Assembly (NCBI GenBank): GCA_947454705.1
Contig: CANGKZ010000003.1
Location: 124,001-188,000, forward strand
Direction: 5' to 3'
DNA: 64,000 nt
DNA from: Verrucomicrobiota bacterium
Lineage (GTDB): Bacteria; Verrucomicrobiota; Verrucomicrobiia; Limisphaerales; UBA9464
Shown here: one piece after another, positions 38,760-46,404 of the stretch
Layout: every line of letters begins with the position of its first letter
How positions within the stretch are numbered: position 1 is the first letter of the stretch
The notes under the pieces: generated by a model
The model's input: only the letters and a program-made list of their open reading frames with translations
What the model was told of the DNA's origin: nothing
Database searches by the model: none
Translations under genes and position numbers: made by a program

Positions 38760-39575
38760 ATGAAATCGAATTTTGAGACCCGAAGCCGTGCGACCTACCG
38801 TCCCGGCATCCTGGCACTGGCTGTCGGGGCATTTGCGCTTCCGGTGTCGGTGTCGGCTGCCCTGACTGTTTACGAACCCTTTAACTACGCTGCAGGTTCG
38901 TTGACCGGGCAGAATGGTGGATTCGGCTTCGCCTCCGGTTGGACCGCCACGACCGGCACTTCAACGGTTGCAACGCCGAGCCTGACCTATTCGACGGTTC
39001 CCTCTATTGGAAATCGGGCGACCACGGCAGCCGCCACTGCAACCACCCAGACTCGCGCCCTCACCTCCGCGCTCGGGACTGGAACCTACTACATCAGCTT
39101 TCTCCTCCGCCCCGACAACACGGCCGCGGGCAACAATGCCGAATTTGCGCTCATCGGCAGCACGGCGAACCTCTTCATTGGAAAGCCGACCTCGGGAAAC
39201 AACTACGTTCTCGACACCCTGGCCACGGCGGGCGGCACCCAGAACGCCAGCAGCGTTTCCTACTCCAGTGGCGCCACCGTTTTGATGGTTCTCAAGGCCA
39301 CGCTCGGTGCAGGTGGTGACACCTTCCAGCTCTACATCAATCCGAGCGTTTCCGCCGAACCGGGTTCCAGCGACGCCACCAAGTCGGGATACGACATCGG
39401 CAACGTCACTTCGCTGCAGTTCACCGGCAACCTCGGATTCAGCATCGACGAGCTCAAGATTGGCTCCTCGTATGCCGACGCGGTGCCAGAGCCCAGCACC
39501 TACGCCGCTGGCTTGGCCGTCGCCACTCTTGTGGGGATGACTTGGATGCGCCGCAAGGCCGCCAAGAAGGCTTGA
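38760..39575 (+). CDS. PEP-CTERM sorting domain protein, copy 1
   Basis: 271 residues from ATG 38760; the much longer open frame upstream is antisense to ilvD. A signal peptide ends near VSVSAA (about residue 35). The body is beta-rich and low in charge (YEPFNYAAGSLTGQNGGFGFASGW, TYYISFLLRPDNTAAGNNAEFALIGS) and resembles the concanavalin-like fold of many PEP-CTERM proteins. The C terminus is a complete sorting signal: VPEPST, a hydrophobic helix and RRKAAKK. It should be cleaved by an exosortase (not in the window) and delivered to the surface or exopolysaccharide matrix. Two paralogues follow in tandem, and a strong terminator follows this copy. Confidence 0.88.
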   Translation: MKSNFETRSRATYRPGILALAVGAFALPVSVSAALTVYEPFNYAAGSLTGQNGGFGFASGWTATTGTSTVATPSLTYSTVPSIGNRATTAAATATTQTRALTSALGTGTYYISFLLRPDNTAAGNNAEFALIGSTANLFIGKPTSGNNYVLDTLATAGGTQNASSVSYSSGATVLMVLKATLGAGGDTFQLYINPSVSAEPGSSDATKSGYDIGNVTSLQFTGNLGFSIDELKIGSSYADAVPEPSTYAAGLAVATLVGMTWMRRKAAKKA

Positions 39576-39595
39576 TTCGCTCAGCTCCTTCAAAC

Positions 39596-39630
39596 AGGGC
39601 GCCGGACCTCCGGCGCCCTTTTTGTTTTTG
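39596..39630 (+). terminator. Rho-independent terminator of PEP-CTERM copy 1
   Basis: AGGGCGCCGG and CCGGCGCCCT form a perfect 10-bp stem with loop ACCT, followed by TTTTGTTTTTG. Confidence 0.93.
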
Positions 39631-39639
39631 AAGAGGTGT

Positions 39640-39930
39640 TTTAGAGCTCGGTCGTCCCCAAGCATTACCGAGCGGGAAGTGCACCCGATGGTGCAATCAC
39701 CGGACTGAAATGGAGCCGTTATAACTCTTTCGTAGCATTGGATTTCAACAAGACCGCCACCCACCTTAGCGGGCGGTTGGGAGCATCGAAATTCCGTCAA
39801 AAAGGGCTTCAGATTCCGAGAAAGGAGGTCGATACGACCGCTGATTCGAGCCCGCGAAGTGACTCGAATTAGGGCATGCCAGATGCCCGGTCACTTGGAC
39901 CGGGTGTATGACGAATGCGACGTCATGCCC
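39640..39930 (+). other. Hairpin-dense non-coding spacer
   Basis: No gene is visible between the first terminator and PEP-CTERM copy 2. The stretch holds at least six short perfect inverted repeats: GCTCGGT/ACCGAGC (39646-39673), TGCACC/GGTGCA (39680-39695), GGTCG/CGACC (near 39827), GGGCAT/ATGCCC (39872-39888), CCCGGTC/GACCGGG (39886-39904) and ATGACG/CGTCAT (39908-39926). The GGGCAT and CCCGGTC stems share bases 39886-39888 and so exclude each other. It could be a structured leader of copy 2 or an unannotated small RNA. Confidence 0.4.
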
Positions 39931-39962
39931 AAACGCAGCTTCGCCCGCCCGCCAAAAGCATC

Positions 39963-40826
39963 ATGACCTCGACGCCTCGTTCGACTTTCGCCCTTCCAAC
40001 ACTCCTCGTTCAACTTGTCGGCCTTGGTCTCGGAACGGCGGCTGCGACCGTTCCCGCATTGGGCAGCCTCGTTGCCTACGAAGGCTTCGACTACACCGCG
40101 TCGAGCTCGTTGGCTTCGCAAAACGGTGGAACTGGATTCAGCGGCGGTTGGACCGCCACGACTGGAACATCCACCATCGGCAACCCCGGCTTGACCTATG
40201 GATCGATGAACGTCATCGGCAATCGCGCAACGACCCCGGTCCAGAACACCACGTTTTCCCGGTCCCTGCTCACAACCCTAGGATCGGCGACTGGTACCTA
40301 CTACTTTAGCTTTATCCTGCGTCCCGACAATTCCTCCAGCAGCAACGGAGCGGAATTCGCTCTGACGGGCAGCACGGCCAGCCTCTACGTGGGAAAACCG
40401 ACCACCGGCAACTTCTACGGCCTGGACACGGTGGGAAACGGCGGCGGCGGAACTCAGAACCTGACTTCAACCCAGTTCGCCAGTGGCACAGCGGTGCTGA
40501 TGGTGCTTCGCGCCGACTTTGTTTCGGGTGGCGCCGATACTTTCAAACTCTATATCAACCCGAACCTGACCGCCGAACCGGGCAGTGCTGATGCGACGAA
40601 AACCGGTTATGATGTCGGCAATGTCAGCGGAATTCAGTTCACCGGGAACATCGGATTCAGTTTCGACGAACTGCGAATTGGAACCAGCTACGCCGACGTC
40701 GCCAGCGCAGTGCCAGAATCCGGCACTTGGGTGGCGGGTTTCGCCCTTACCGGGGTCACGGCTGCGGGCTGGCTACAGACCCGCAAGAGCCGCACTCACC
40801 AACCAAACGGCCCGAAAAACATTTAA
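39963..40826 (+). CDS. PEP-CTERM-like protein, copy 2 (VPESGTW variant)
   Basis: 287 residues from ATG 39963 (MTSTPRSTFALPTLLVQ), with a signal peptide ending near ATVPALGS. The core aligns with copies 1 and 3 along its length: YEGFDYTASSSLASQNGGTGFSGGWTATTGTST, TYYFSFILRPDNSSSSNGAEFALTGS, LYINPNLTAEPGSADATKTGYDVGN. It is the most divergent copy. The sorting signal reads VPESGTW, a hydrophobic helix, then TRKSRTHQ, so Pro of the PEP motif is replaced by Ser and a 14-residue polar tail extends beyond the basic cluster. Confidence 0.85.
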   Translation: MTSTPRSTFALPTLLVQLVGLGLGTAAATVPALGSLVAYEGFDYTASSSLASQNGGTGFSGGWTATTGTSTIGNPGLTYGSMNVIGNRATTPVQNTTFSRSLLTTLGSATGTYYFSFILRPDNSSSSNGAEFALTGSTASLYVGKPTTGNFYGLDTVGNGGGGTQNLTSTQFASGTAVLMVLRADFVSGGADTFKLYINPNLTAEPGSADATKTGYDVGNVSGIQFTGNIGFSFDELRIGTSYADVASAVPESGTWVAGFALTGVTAAGWLQTRKSRTHQPNGPKNI

Positions 40827-40840
40827 TCAGCAATCCCTTC

Positions 40841-40866
40841 CACCGGTTCAACCGGCGGGGATTTTA
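40841..40866 (+). terminator. Weak terminator of PEP-CTERM copy 2
   Basis: CCGGTT-C-AACCGG, extended by flanking CC and GG, is followed by GGGGATTTT. The short loop and short T-run make it weaker than the other terminators here. The remaining 228 bases up to copy 3 show no gene. Confidence 0.4.
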
Positions 40867-41094
40867 TCGGGATCTGACGGTTGCGGAGCCACAGCGGGAG
40901 CGCCCCAGTAGAATTTGGGTAAAAAACCTGACAAATTCCCTTAAGGATTTGGAGGGGCTACCGATGACTTGGATGCAGGTTATTCAGAAGGCGTAGGGTT
41001 TCATGAGAAGTTGTAGGTTCTTGGTTGATGTCGTGTGGACCAGGAATCGAGGAGCTCGTGACTTCGACGCTAAAAAATCGAACCGCCATCCATC

Positions 41095-41973
41095 ATGCAG
41101 CCTTCCAACCCCACACGTCGTCCTTGGGCTTACGCTTCCCACCGTGCAGCACCCGCGCTGATCCTTTCACTCCTTCCGCTATCCGTTTCTGCAGCGCTGA
41201 CCACCTACGAGCCTTTCAACTACTCCACGGGATCCCTGACCGGGCAAAACGGCGGCGTTGGTTTTGCCTCCGGTTGGACCGCCACGACCGGTACTTCAAC
41301 CGTTGCGGCGAGCAGCCTGACCTACACGACGGTTCCTTCCCTTGGAAATCGTGCGACCACCGCAGCGGCCACTGCAACCACCCAGACCCGCAGTCTCACG
41401 TCCGCCCTTGGCAACGGGACCTACTACGTCAGCTTTCTCCTCCGCCCCGACAATACAGCAGCGGGCAACAACGCCGAGTTCGCGCTCATTGGCAGCACGG
41501 CCAATCTCTACGTCGGGAAGCCAACCTCGGGAAGCAACTACGTTCTCGACACCTCGGCGTCGGCGGGCGGCACGCAGAACGCCACCAGTGTTGCCTACGC
41601 CAGCGGCACCACGGTTCTCATGGTGATCAAAGCCACCCTCAGTGCGGGTGGTGATTCCTTCCTGCTCTATATCAATCCGAGCGTTTCCGCCGAGCCGGGT
41701 TCCAGCGATGCCACCAAAACTGGTTACGACATTGGCAACATCACCTCGTTGCAATTCACGGGAAACCTCGGGTTCAGCATCGACGAACTGAAGATCGGTT
41801 CCGCTTACGCCGACGCCGTACCGGAGGCCGGCACCTGGGGATCCGTGTTTGCCGTTTTGGGAATCGGATGCGTCGCCTGGTTGCGTCATCGCGATGCCAC
41901 CCGCAAAACACAGTCTGTCGCTCTGGCCGCTCCTGCCGTGCCACAGCCTCCGGTACCGAAGTCCGTCTCCTGA
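41095..41973 (+). CDS. PEP-CTERM-like protein, copy 3 (VPEAGTW variant)
   Basis: 292 residues from ATG 41095 (MQPSNPTRRPWAYASHRAA), signal peptide ending near LSVSAA. The mature core is nearly the same as copy 1, with long identical blocks (TAAATATTQTR, LRPDNTAAGNNAEFALIGSTANL, YINPSVSAEPGSSDATK). The sorting signal is VPEAGTW, a hydrophobic helix and WLRHRDATRK. A further tail of about 20 residues (SVALAAPAVPQPPVP...) follows, which is unusual because PEP-CTERM proteins normally end right after the basic cluster. Processing may therefore be altered. Confidence 0.85.
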   Translation: MQPSNPTRRPWAYASHRAAPALILSLLPLSVSAALTTYEPFNYSTGSLTGQNGGVGFASGWTATTGTSTVAASSLTYTTVPSLGNRATTAAATATTQTRSLTSALGNGTYYVSFLLRPDNTAAGNNAEFALIGSTANLYVGKPTSGSNYVLDTSASAGGTQNATSVAYASGTTVLMVIKATLSAGGDSFLLYINPSVSAEPGSSDATKTGYDIGNITSLQFTGNLGFSIDELKIGSAYADAVPEAGTWGSVFAVLGIGCVAWLRHRDATRKTQSVALAAPAVPQPPVPKSVS

Positions 41974-42025
41974 GCTCTGAGGCTTGGACAATCGCACAAC
42001 CTCGTCCATGGTGGATTCAACCGCC

Positions 42026-43558
42026 ATGAACCGGATCCGTGCGCTGACTACAACAGGTGGCAGAATTTTTCTGGGAGCGCTGCTGCTCGGCCTCCTCACT
42101 GGAATCCTTTCTGCCCGGGCGGCCGACGCGCCGCCCGCGATCTCGCGCGAGTTTCGCGCGATGTGGATCGCCTCCGTCGGCAACATCGACTGGCCCACCA
42201 AGCCCGGCCTTTCGGTCGCCCAACAGCAGCAGGAATTGCGCGTGCTCCTCGATGGAGCACGCAGCCTGAAGCTCAACGCCGTTCTTCTACAGGTCCGCAC
42301 CGCGTGCGATGCCCTTTACGCCTCCCCGTATGAACCGTGGAGCGAATACCTGACCGGACGCATGGGCGAAGCGCCGGGCGGCGGATGGGACCCCCTGAAG
42401 TTCGCCTGTACCGAAGCTCACGCCCGCGGACTCGAACTGCATGCCTGGGTTAATCCGTTTCGCGCCCGCTACCACCAGGCCATTTCCCCCATCTCCAAGG
42501 ATCACGTCAGCTCACGTCATCCCGACTGGGTGGTCTCCTACGTCAAACACCTCTGGCTCGACCCCGGAAATCCCGCCGCCCGCGAATGGTCGCTCAAGGT
42601 CATCACCGACATCGTGCGTCGCTACGACATCGATGGCCTGCACATGGACGATTACTTTTATCCGTACCCGGAAAAAGCAGGCGGCGTCCCGATCCCCTTC
42701 CCCGACGATCCCAGCTACGCGCGCTACCGCCGATCCGGTGGGACTCTCGAACGCGACGATTGGCGGCGCGACTGCATCAACTCCTTCGTTCAACAACTCA
42801 ACTCCTCCATCCACAGCACCAAACCGTGGGTAAAATTCGGGATCAGTCCGTTCGGCATTTGGCGTCCGGGATTCCCGGCTGGGATCAAGGGGTTCGATGC
42901 CTTCGCCCAACTCCATGCCGATGCCCGCCTCTGGCTTCAGAACGGCTGGTGTGACTACTGCGCGCCGCAGCTCTACTGGTCACTCGACCGCAAGGACCAA
43001 AACTTCCAGTCATTGCTCCGATGGTGGATCGAGCAAAACCCGCACGGACGCTGGATCGTGCCCGGGCTCGCCAGCGCAAGCATCGGAAAGGACCGCACCG
43101 CCGACGACACCGCGAATCAAATTCGGATCACGCGTCAGGAAGGCGGAGCCGCGGGAGTGGTGTTCTGGAATTCGAGCAGCCTGCGCGACAACCTCGGTGG
43201 AATTTCGGTCGGACTCGGACGCGAGCTCTTCGCCCGCCCGGCCATCGTCCCGGCCGCTCCTTGGCTCGGCCGACGCGCCCCGGAACGTCCGATTCTCGAG
43301 GGCCGCTTCCTGCCCCGCCCCGGAGCAATCCGCCTCGCCTGGAAACCCGGCAGCGGAGAGCCAACGAGCGTGCTGGTGATGCAATCCCGCACCGGATCCC
43401 AGTGGACCACCGAGGTCATTGGAGCCATTCCGGGCGGACGCGAAATCCCCCGACGACGCGGTGTCGCATTCCCGGATGAAGTGCGCCTGATACCGGTCGG
43501 ACGCACTGGAGCCCTGGGCGAATCCGCCGTCTGGAATCGTCCTGAAGGCGTCCGCTAA
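42026..43558 (+). CDS. GHL10 (DUF187) family glycosidase-like protein
   Basis: 510 residues from ATG 42026 (MNRIRALTTTGGRIFLGALLLGLLTGILSARA, signal peptide); ATG 42008 is an alternative. The TIM-barrel domain carries the GHL10/YngK signature: EFRAMWIASVGNIDWPTKPGLS, LNAVLLQVRTACDALYASPYEPWSEYLTGRMG, GLELHAWVNPFRARYH, and DGLHMDDYFYPYP with probable catalytic acidic residues. WVKFGISPFGIWRPG and DYCAPQLYWSLDRKD complete it. The last 100 residues form a beta-rich domain. The family is related to GH10/GH13-like barrels and is thought to act on peptidoglycan-like or other glycans; the activity here is not known. Confidence 0.88.
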   Translation: MNRIRALTTTGGRIFLGALLLGLLTGILSARAADAPPAISREFRAMWIASVGNIDWPTKPGLSVAQQQQELRVLLDGARSLKLNAVLLQVRTACDALYASPYEPWSEYLTGRMGEAPGGGWDPLKFACTEAHARGLELHAWVNPFRARYHQAISPISKDHVSSRHPDWVVSYVKHLWLDPGNPAAREWSLKVITDIVRRYDIDGLHMDDYFYPYPEKAGGVPIPFPDDPSYARYRRSGGTLERDDWRRDCINSFVQQLNSSIHSTKPWVKFGISPFGIWRPGFPAGIKGFDAFAQLHADARLWLQNGWCDYCAPQLYWSLDRKDQNFQSLLRWWIEQNPHGRWIVPGLASASIGKDRTADDTANQIRITRQEGGAAGVVFWNSSSLRDNLGGISVGLGRELFARPAIVPAAPWLGRRAPERPILEGRFLPRPGAIRLAWKPGSGEPTSVLVMQSRTGSQWTTEVIGAIPGGREIPRRRGVAFPDEVRLIPVGRTGALGESAVWNRPEGVR

Positions 43559-43601
43559 ATCCGGAATCGAATCGAAACCCGGGTGAAATCCACGCGCTCC
43601 G

Positions 43602-43616
43602 TGGCTTGACACTTGC
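43602..43616 (+). promoter_or_regulatory. Possible sigma-54 promoter
   Basis: TGGCTTG-ACAC-TTGC, preceded by G at 43602, has the invariant GG and GC ten bases apart and matches TGGC and TTGC of the -24/-12 consensus. It is 66 bases upstream of the isomerase-like gene. The same bases contain TTGACA, a sigma-70 -35 hexamer, but no -10 at normal spacing is seen. A 5-bp hairpin (CCACG/CGTGG) overlaps its left edge. Confidence 0.3.
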
Positions 43617-43681
43617 GGGGAAGAGAAGAGGGGGATAAAGGAACACGCGTTCCTGTTGATTCACACACTCACGCATCCCCT

Positions 43682-44710
43682 ATGGCCAACGCCTACCATG
43701 CCTCGATCGAAGGTGCCCAGCATGGCGCCAAGTCCCTCGCCCAATTTCTCGACTACGCCAAGGCGGCCGGCGCCCTGGGCGCGCAGCCGAGCAATTACAT
43801 GCTGCATGGCGCGAAAGGACTGAAGCCGGCCAAGGAGATTCGCGAGACCTTTGAATCGCGCGGCATGTCGCTCGACGGCATCAGCGCCCACTGCCCCTTC
43901 TGGGTTCACACCAGCGCCTGGACTGGCACCCGTTCCGGCAACCCCTTCATCCCGGCCGACGTCGCGAAGCAGTCTCCCGACAAGATCGAGAAGTGGCACG
44001 AGACCTACCTGCTCAAGCTGATGGATCTCTCCGCCGAACTCGGCGTCAAGGTCGTGCCCATGTTCTGGGGCGTCGCCTTCGGCTGGGAATTGGCCACCGG
44101 CTATCCCTGGGGCTTCTGGAGCGGCGGCGGCTTCGACCTGCTTGAAGAGGGCAAGGAACGCTTCGTCAAGAAGACGGCCAAGCTCCGCAAGCATGCCAAT
44201 TCGCTCGGCATCAAACTGGCCCACGAAATTCACCCGGGCACCGCGGCCATGTGCGCCGATGACTTCCTCACGCTGGTCAAGATCTGCGACAACGACCCCT
44301 GCCTCGCCGTGAACGCCGATCCGAGCCACTGCTGGGAAGGTGAATCGTGGGAGAGCCGCTTCCTCAAGGTCGGCCCCTACATCTACGCCGCGCACGTGAA
44401 GAATTTCGTGATTCGCCCCGGCTTCCCGCTCCGCGCCATGGAGCCGAACTGGCCCAAGCGCGCGATGCAGTTCACCGATCTCGGATCCGGCGATCTCAAC
44501 ATGCAGCGCTACGTCGAACTGCTCCTCGCCGTCGGCTACAAGGATCGCTACACGAAGCTCATGGGCACCAAGTCCGCCCCGCTCGTGGTCGAAGCCGAAT
44601 CCGCCCACAAGGAACTCGACTTCTGCTCCGCCGACGGCATCCGCTACGTCGCGCAGAACCTCTGCTTCCCGCAGGCCGCCGGCAGCTTCGAAGACGGCAT
44701 GGGCGCCTAA
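43682..44710 (+). CDS. Sugar phosphate isomerase/epimerase-like TIM barrel (AP endonuclease 2 family)
   Basis: 342 residues from ATG 43682 (MANAYHASIEGAQHGAK). The xylose-isomerase-like barrel shows metal-ligand-rich strands: LAHEIHPGTAAMCADDF, LAVNADPSHCWEGESW, IYAAHVKNFVIRPG and PLVVEAESAHKELD. Such proteins isomerise or epimerise sugars, often inositol or keto-sugar derivatives, and work beside Gfo/Idh/MocA oxidoreductases. No signal peptide, so cytoplasmic. It has its own possible promoter and a strong terminator, so it is probably monocistronic. Confidence 0.88.
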   Translation: MANAYHASIEGAQHGAKSLAQFLDYAKAAGALGAQPSNYMLHGAKGLKPAKEIRETFESRGMSLDGISAHCPFWVHTSAWTGTRSGNPFIPADVAKQSPDKIEKWHETYLLKLMDLSAELGVKVVPMFWGVAFGWELATGYPWGFWSGGGFDLLEEGKERFVKKTAKLRKHANSLGIKLAHEIHPGTAAMCADDFLTLVKICDNDPCLAVNADPSHCWEGESWESRFLKVGPYIYAAHVKNFVIRPGFPLRAMEPNWPKRAMQFTDLGSGDLNMQRYVELLLAVGYKDRYTKLMGTKSAPLVVEAESAHKELDFCSADGIRYVAQNLCFPQAAGSFEDGMGA

Positions 44711-44717
44711 TCCAGGC

Positions 44718-44739
44718 GTTCCGAACTTAGCTTCGGAAC
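44718..44739 (+). other. Hairpin after the isomerase gene
   Basis: GTTCCGAA and TTCGGAAC form a perfect 8-bp stem with a 6-base loop, 8 bases after the stop. It precedes the true terminator and probably protects the 3' end. Confidence 0.5.
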
Positions 44740-44752
44740 CAACACTCCTTCG

Positions 44753-44790
44753 ACGGGCGCCGGACTCCGGCGCCCGTTTTCATTTCGTTC
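44753..44790 (+). terminator. Rho-independent terminator
   Basis: ACGGGCGCCGG and CCGGCGCCCGT form an 11-bp perfect stem with a 3-base loop, followed by TTTCATTTCGTT. It closely resembles the terminator after PEP-CTERM copy 1 (shared GGGCGCCGG core). Confidence 0.9.
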
Positions 44791-44806
44791 CACCTCCGAC
44801 GATCGA

Positions 44807-45556
44807 ATGACCGCACCCAGCACCGCCCTCCCGTGGCCTGATGGACCGCGACTCGATCCGCGACGCTGCGCGTGGTTCGAGGATTCCGGCACGGTGGTCG
44901 TCGCCGATCTCCATCTCGGCTACGCGTGGTCGCGACGCACCCGCGGTGCGTTGCTGCCGGTCGAGACCCCTGACGACACGCTGGAGCGTCTCGAAGCGCT
45001 ACACCGAGATTACGCTCCGCGCCGATGGGTCATCCTCGGGGACATCGTTCACGAAGCCCTCGATCTCCCCGCGATCGAGCGCGCGCTGCGCGACCTCTGT
45101 GGACGAATCACCCACGGATCAGAATTGATCTTCTGTCTGGGCAATCACGACCGCCACCTGGAGAAGCGGCTGAAGGATTGGAACCTTCCGGTGCAGTGCC
45201 ATCGGCAATTCGAGATCGGGGGAATCCAACTCCTCCATGGCGATGCCCCACTGAATTCGACGCCTGAAGAAACCTTCACGCTCGGGAAAACAGATCCCGC
45301 TCCTGCACGCTGCATGCTCGGACACGAACATCCCGCGATCACGCTCGGGGACGGCGTGGCCACGCGCGTGAAGTGCCCGGCCTTTTTGGTGGGAGACCGC
45401 GCGATCATCCTCCCGGCCTTCTCCGCCTGGGCCGCCGGATGCGAATGGAAACGCCAGCCCTTCCTCGGCCCGATCGCCCGCTCCGCGCGGTTCCACACCG
45501 CCTTCGCCTGCGCCGGGACGCGACTCCTTCCCGTGCCGCTCGGATCCGTTCGCTGA
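44807..45556 (+). CDS. pdeM: Metallophosphoesterase, PdeM-like
   Basis: 249-residue calcineurin-like phosphoesterase. The metal motifs are complete: VVADLHLGY (D-x-H), VILGDIVHE (G-D), CLGNHDRHLEKRL (G-N-H-D) and LLHGDAP, then CMLGHEHPAI (G-H-x-H). This order and the short length match the family called ligase-associated DNA damage response endonuclease PdeM. Its usual partners (LigD-like ligase, Lhr-type helicase, exonuclease) are not adjacent here, so the functional name rests on sequence only. Confidence 0.8.
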   Translation: MTAPSTALPWPDGPRLDPRRCAWFEDSGTVVVADLHLGYAWSRRTRGALLPVETPDDTLERLEALHRDYAPRRWVILGDIVHEALDLPAIERALRDLCGRITHGSELIFCLGNHDRHLEKRLKDWNLPVQCHRQFEIGGIQLLHGDAPLNSTPEETFTLGKTDPAPARCMLGHEHPAITLGDGVATRVKCPAFLVGDRAIILPAFSAWAAGCEWKRQPFLGPIARSARFHTAFACAGTRLLPVPLGSVR

Positions 45557-45625
45557 ATTGCCCGCTTCGAATCTGCGACTGGCGCATTGCCTTCCGACGA
45601 GGCTTCCGGCTTCGATCTGCGCCGG

Positions 45626-46369
45626 ATGAAAGCCGTTATTCTCGCCGCCGGTAAGGGAACCCGCATGAAGGATCTCACCCAGGAGATCCCAAAGCCCATG
45701 CTCCGCGTTCAGGGGCGCCCGATTCTGGAACACATTCTGGAAGGCCTTAAAACCGCCGGGATCCGAGAGTTCTGCATCATCACCGGCTGGCATGCGGAGG
45801 TCGTGGAGTCGTATTTCGGCGACGGAAGCCGCTTCGACTGCCACATCGAGTACGCGCGCCAAACCGTCCAGGACGGCACCGGCAAGGCCGCCGAACCGGC
45901 ACGCGGATTCCTTGGATCCTCGGAATTCCTGCTCACCTACGGCGACATCTTGGTGCGTCCAGAAACCTATCGCGACATGCGCGAACGCTGGACCGCCGGG
46001 AACTTCTCCGCGCTGCTCACCGTCACCGAGGGACAGGACGTCACCCAGGGCGGATTGAACTTCTTCAACGACCAGTTCTGCCTCACCCGCCTCGTGGAGA
46101 AACCCTCGGCCGCCCAGCTTGAGGAGCTGCGCGCAACCGGGTGGCTGAAACCCGGTGACCCGGTTTGGTACAACGCGGGGATCTACCTCTTCCGTCCTGA
46201 TCTCTTCGACTACACCACCCGCCTGCAAAAATCTCCGCGCGGCGAATACGAACTCACCGATGCCATCACCGCCATGCTGGGAGACGGCAAGGTCATCGCC
46301 GGATTGAAGATCGCCGGACGCTGGGTGGACGTGCGCGACCCCGCCGTGCTGGCGAGCCTTCAGGGTTGA
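45626..46369 (+). CDS. Sugar-1-phosphate nucleotidyltransferase
   Basis: 247-residue cytoplasmic nucleotidyltransferase from ATG 45626. The glycosyltransferase-A fold signature is MKAVILAAGKGTRMKDLTQEIPKPML, with G-x-G-T-R-M binding the NTP. LTYGDILVRP carries the metal Asp, VEKP and NAGIYLFRP follow, and DVRDP is near the end. It is short, lacking the beta-helix acyltransferase domain of GlmU, and fits glucose-1-phosphate thymidylyl/uridylyltransferase-like enzymes that supply activated sugars for polysaccharides. Its stop lies within TTGA, which could serve as an overlapping start for the radical SAM gene. Confidence 0.9.
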   Translation: MKAVILAAGKGTRMKDLTQEIPKPMLRVQGRPILEHILEGLKTAGIREFCIITGWHAEVVESYFGDGSRFDCHIEYARQTVQDGTGKAAEPARGFLGSSEFLLTYGDILVRPETYRDMRERWTAGNFSALLTVTEGQDVTQGGLNFFNDQFCLTRLVEKPSAAQLEELRATGWLKPGDPVWYNAGIYLFRPDLFDYTTRLQKSPRGEYELTDAITAMLGDGKVIAGLKIAGRWVDVRDPAVLASLQG

Positions 46370-46404
46370 GCGCGGGATTCGATTCATCCCGACTCCCCCT
46401 CCCG

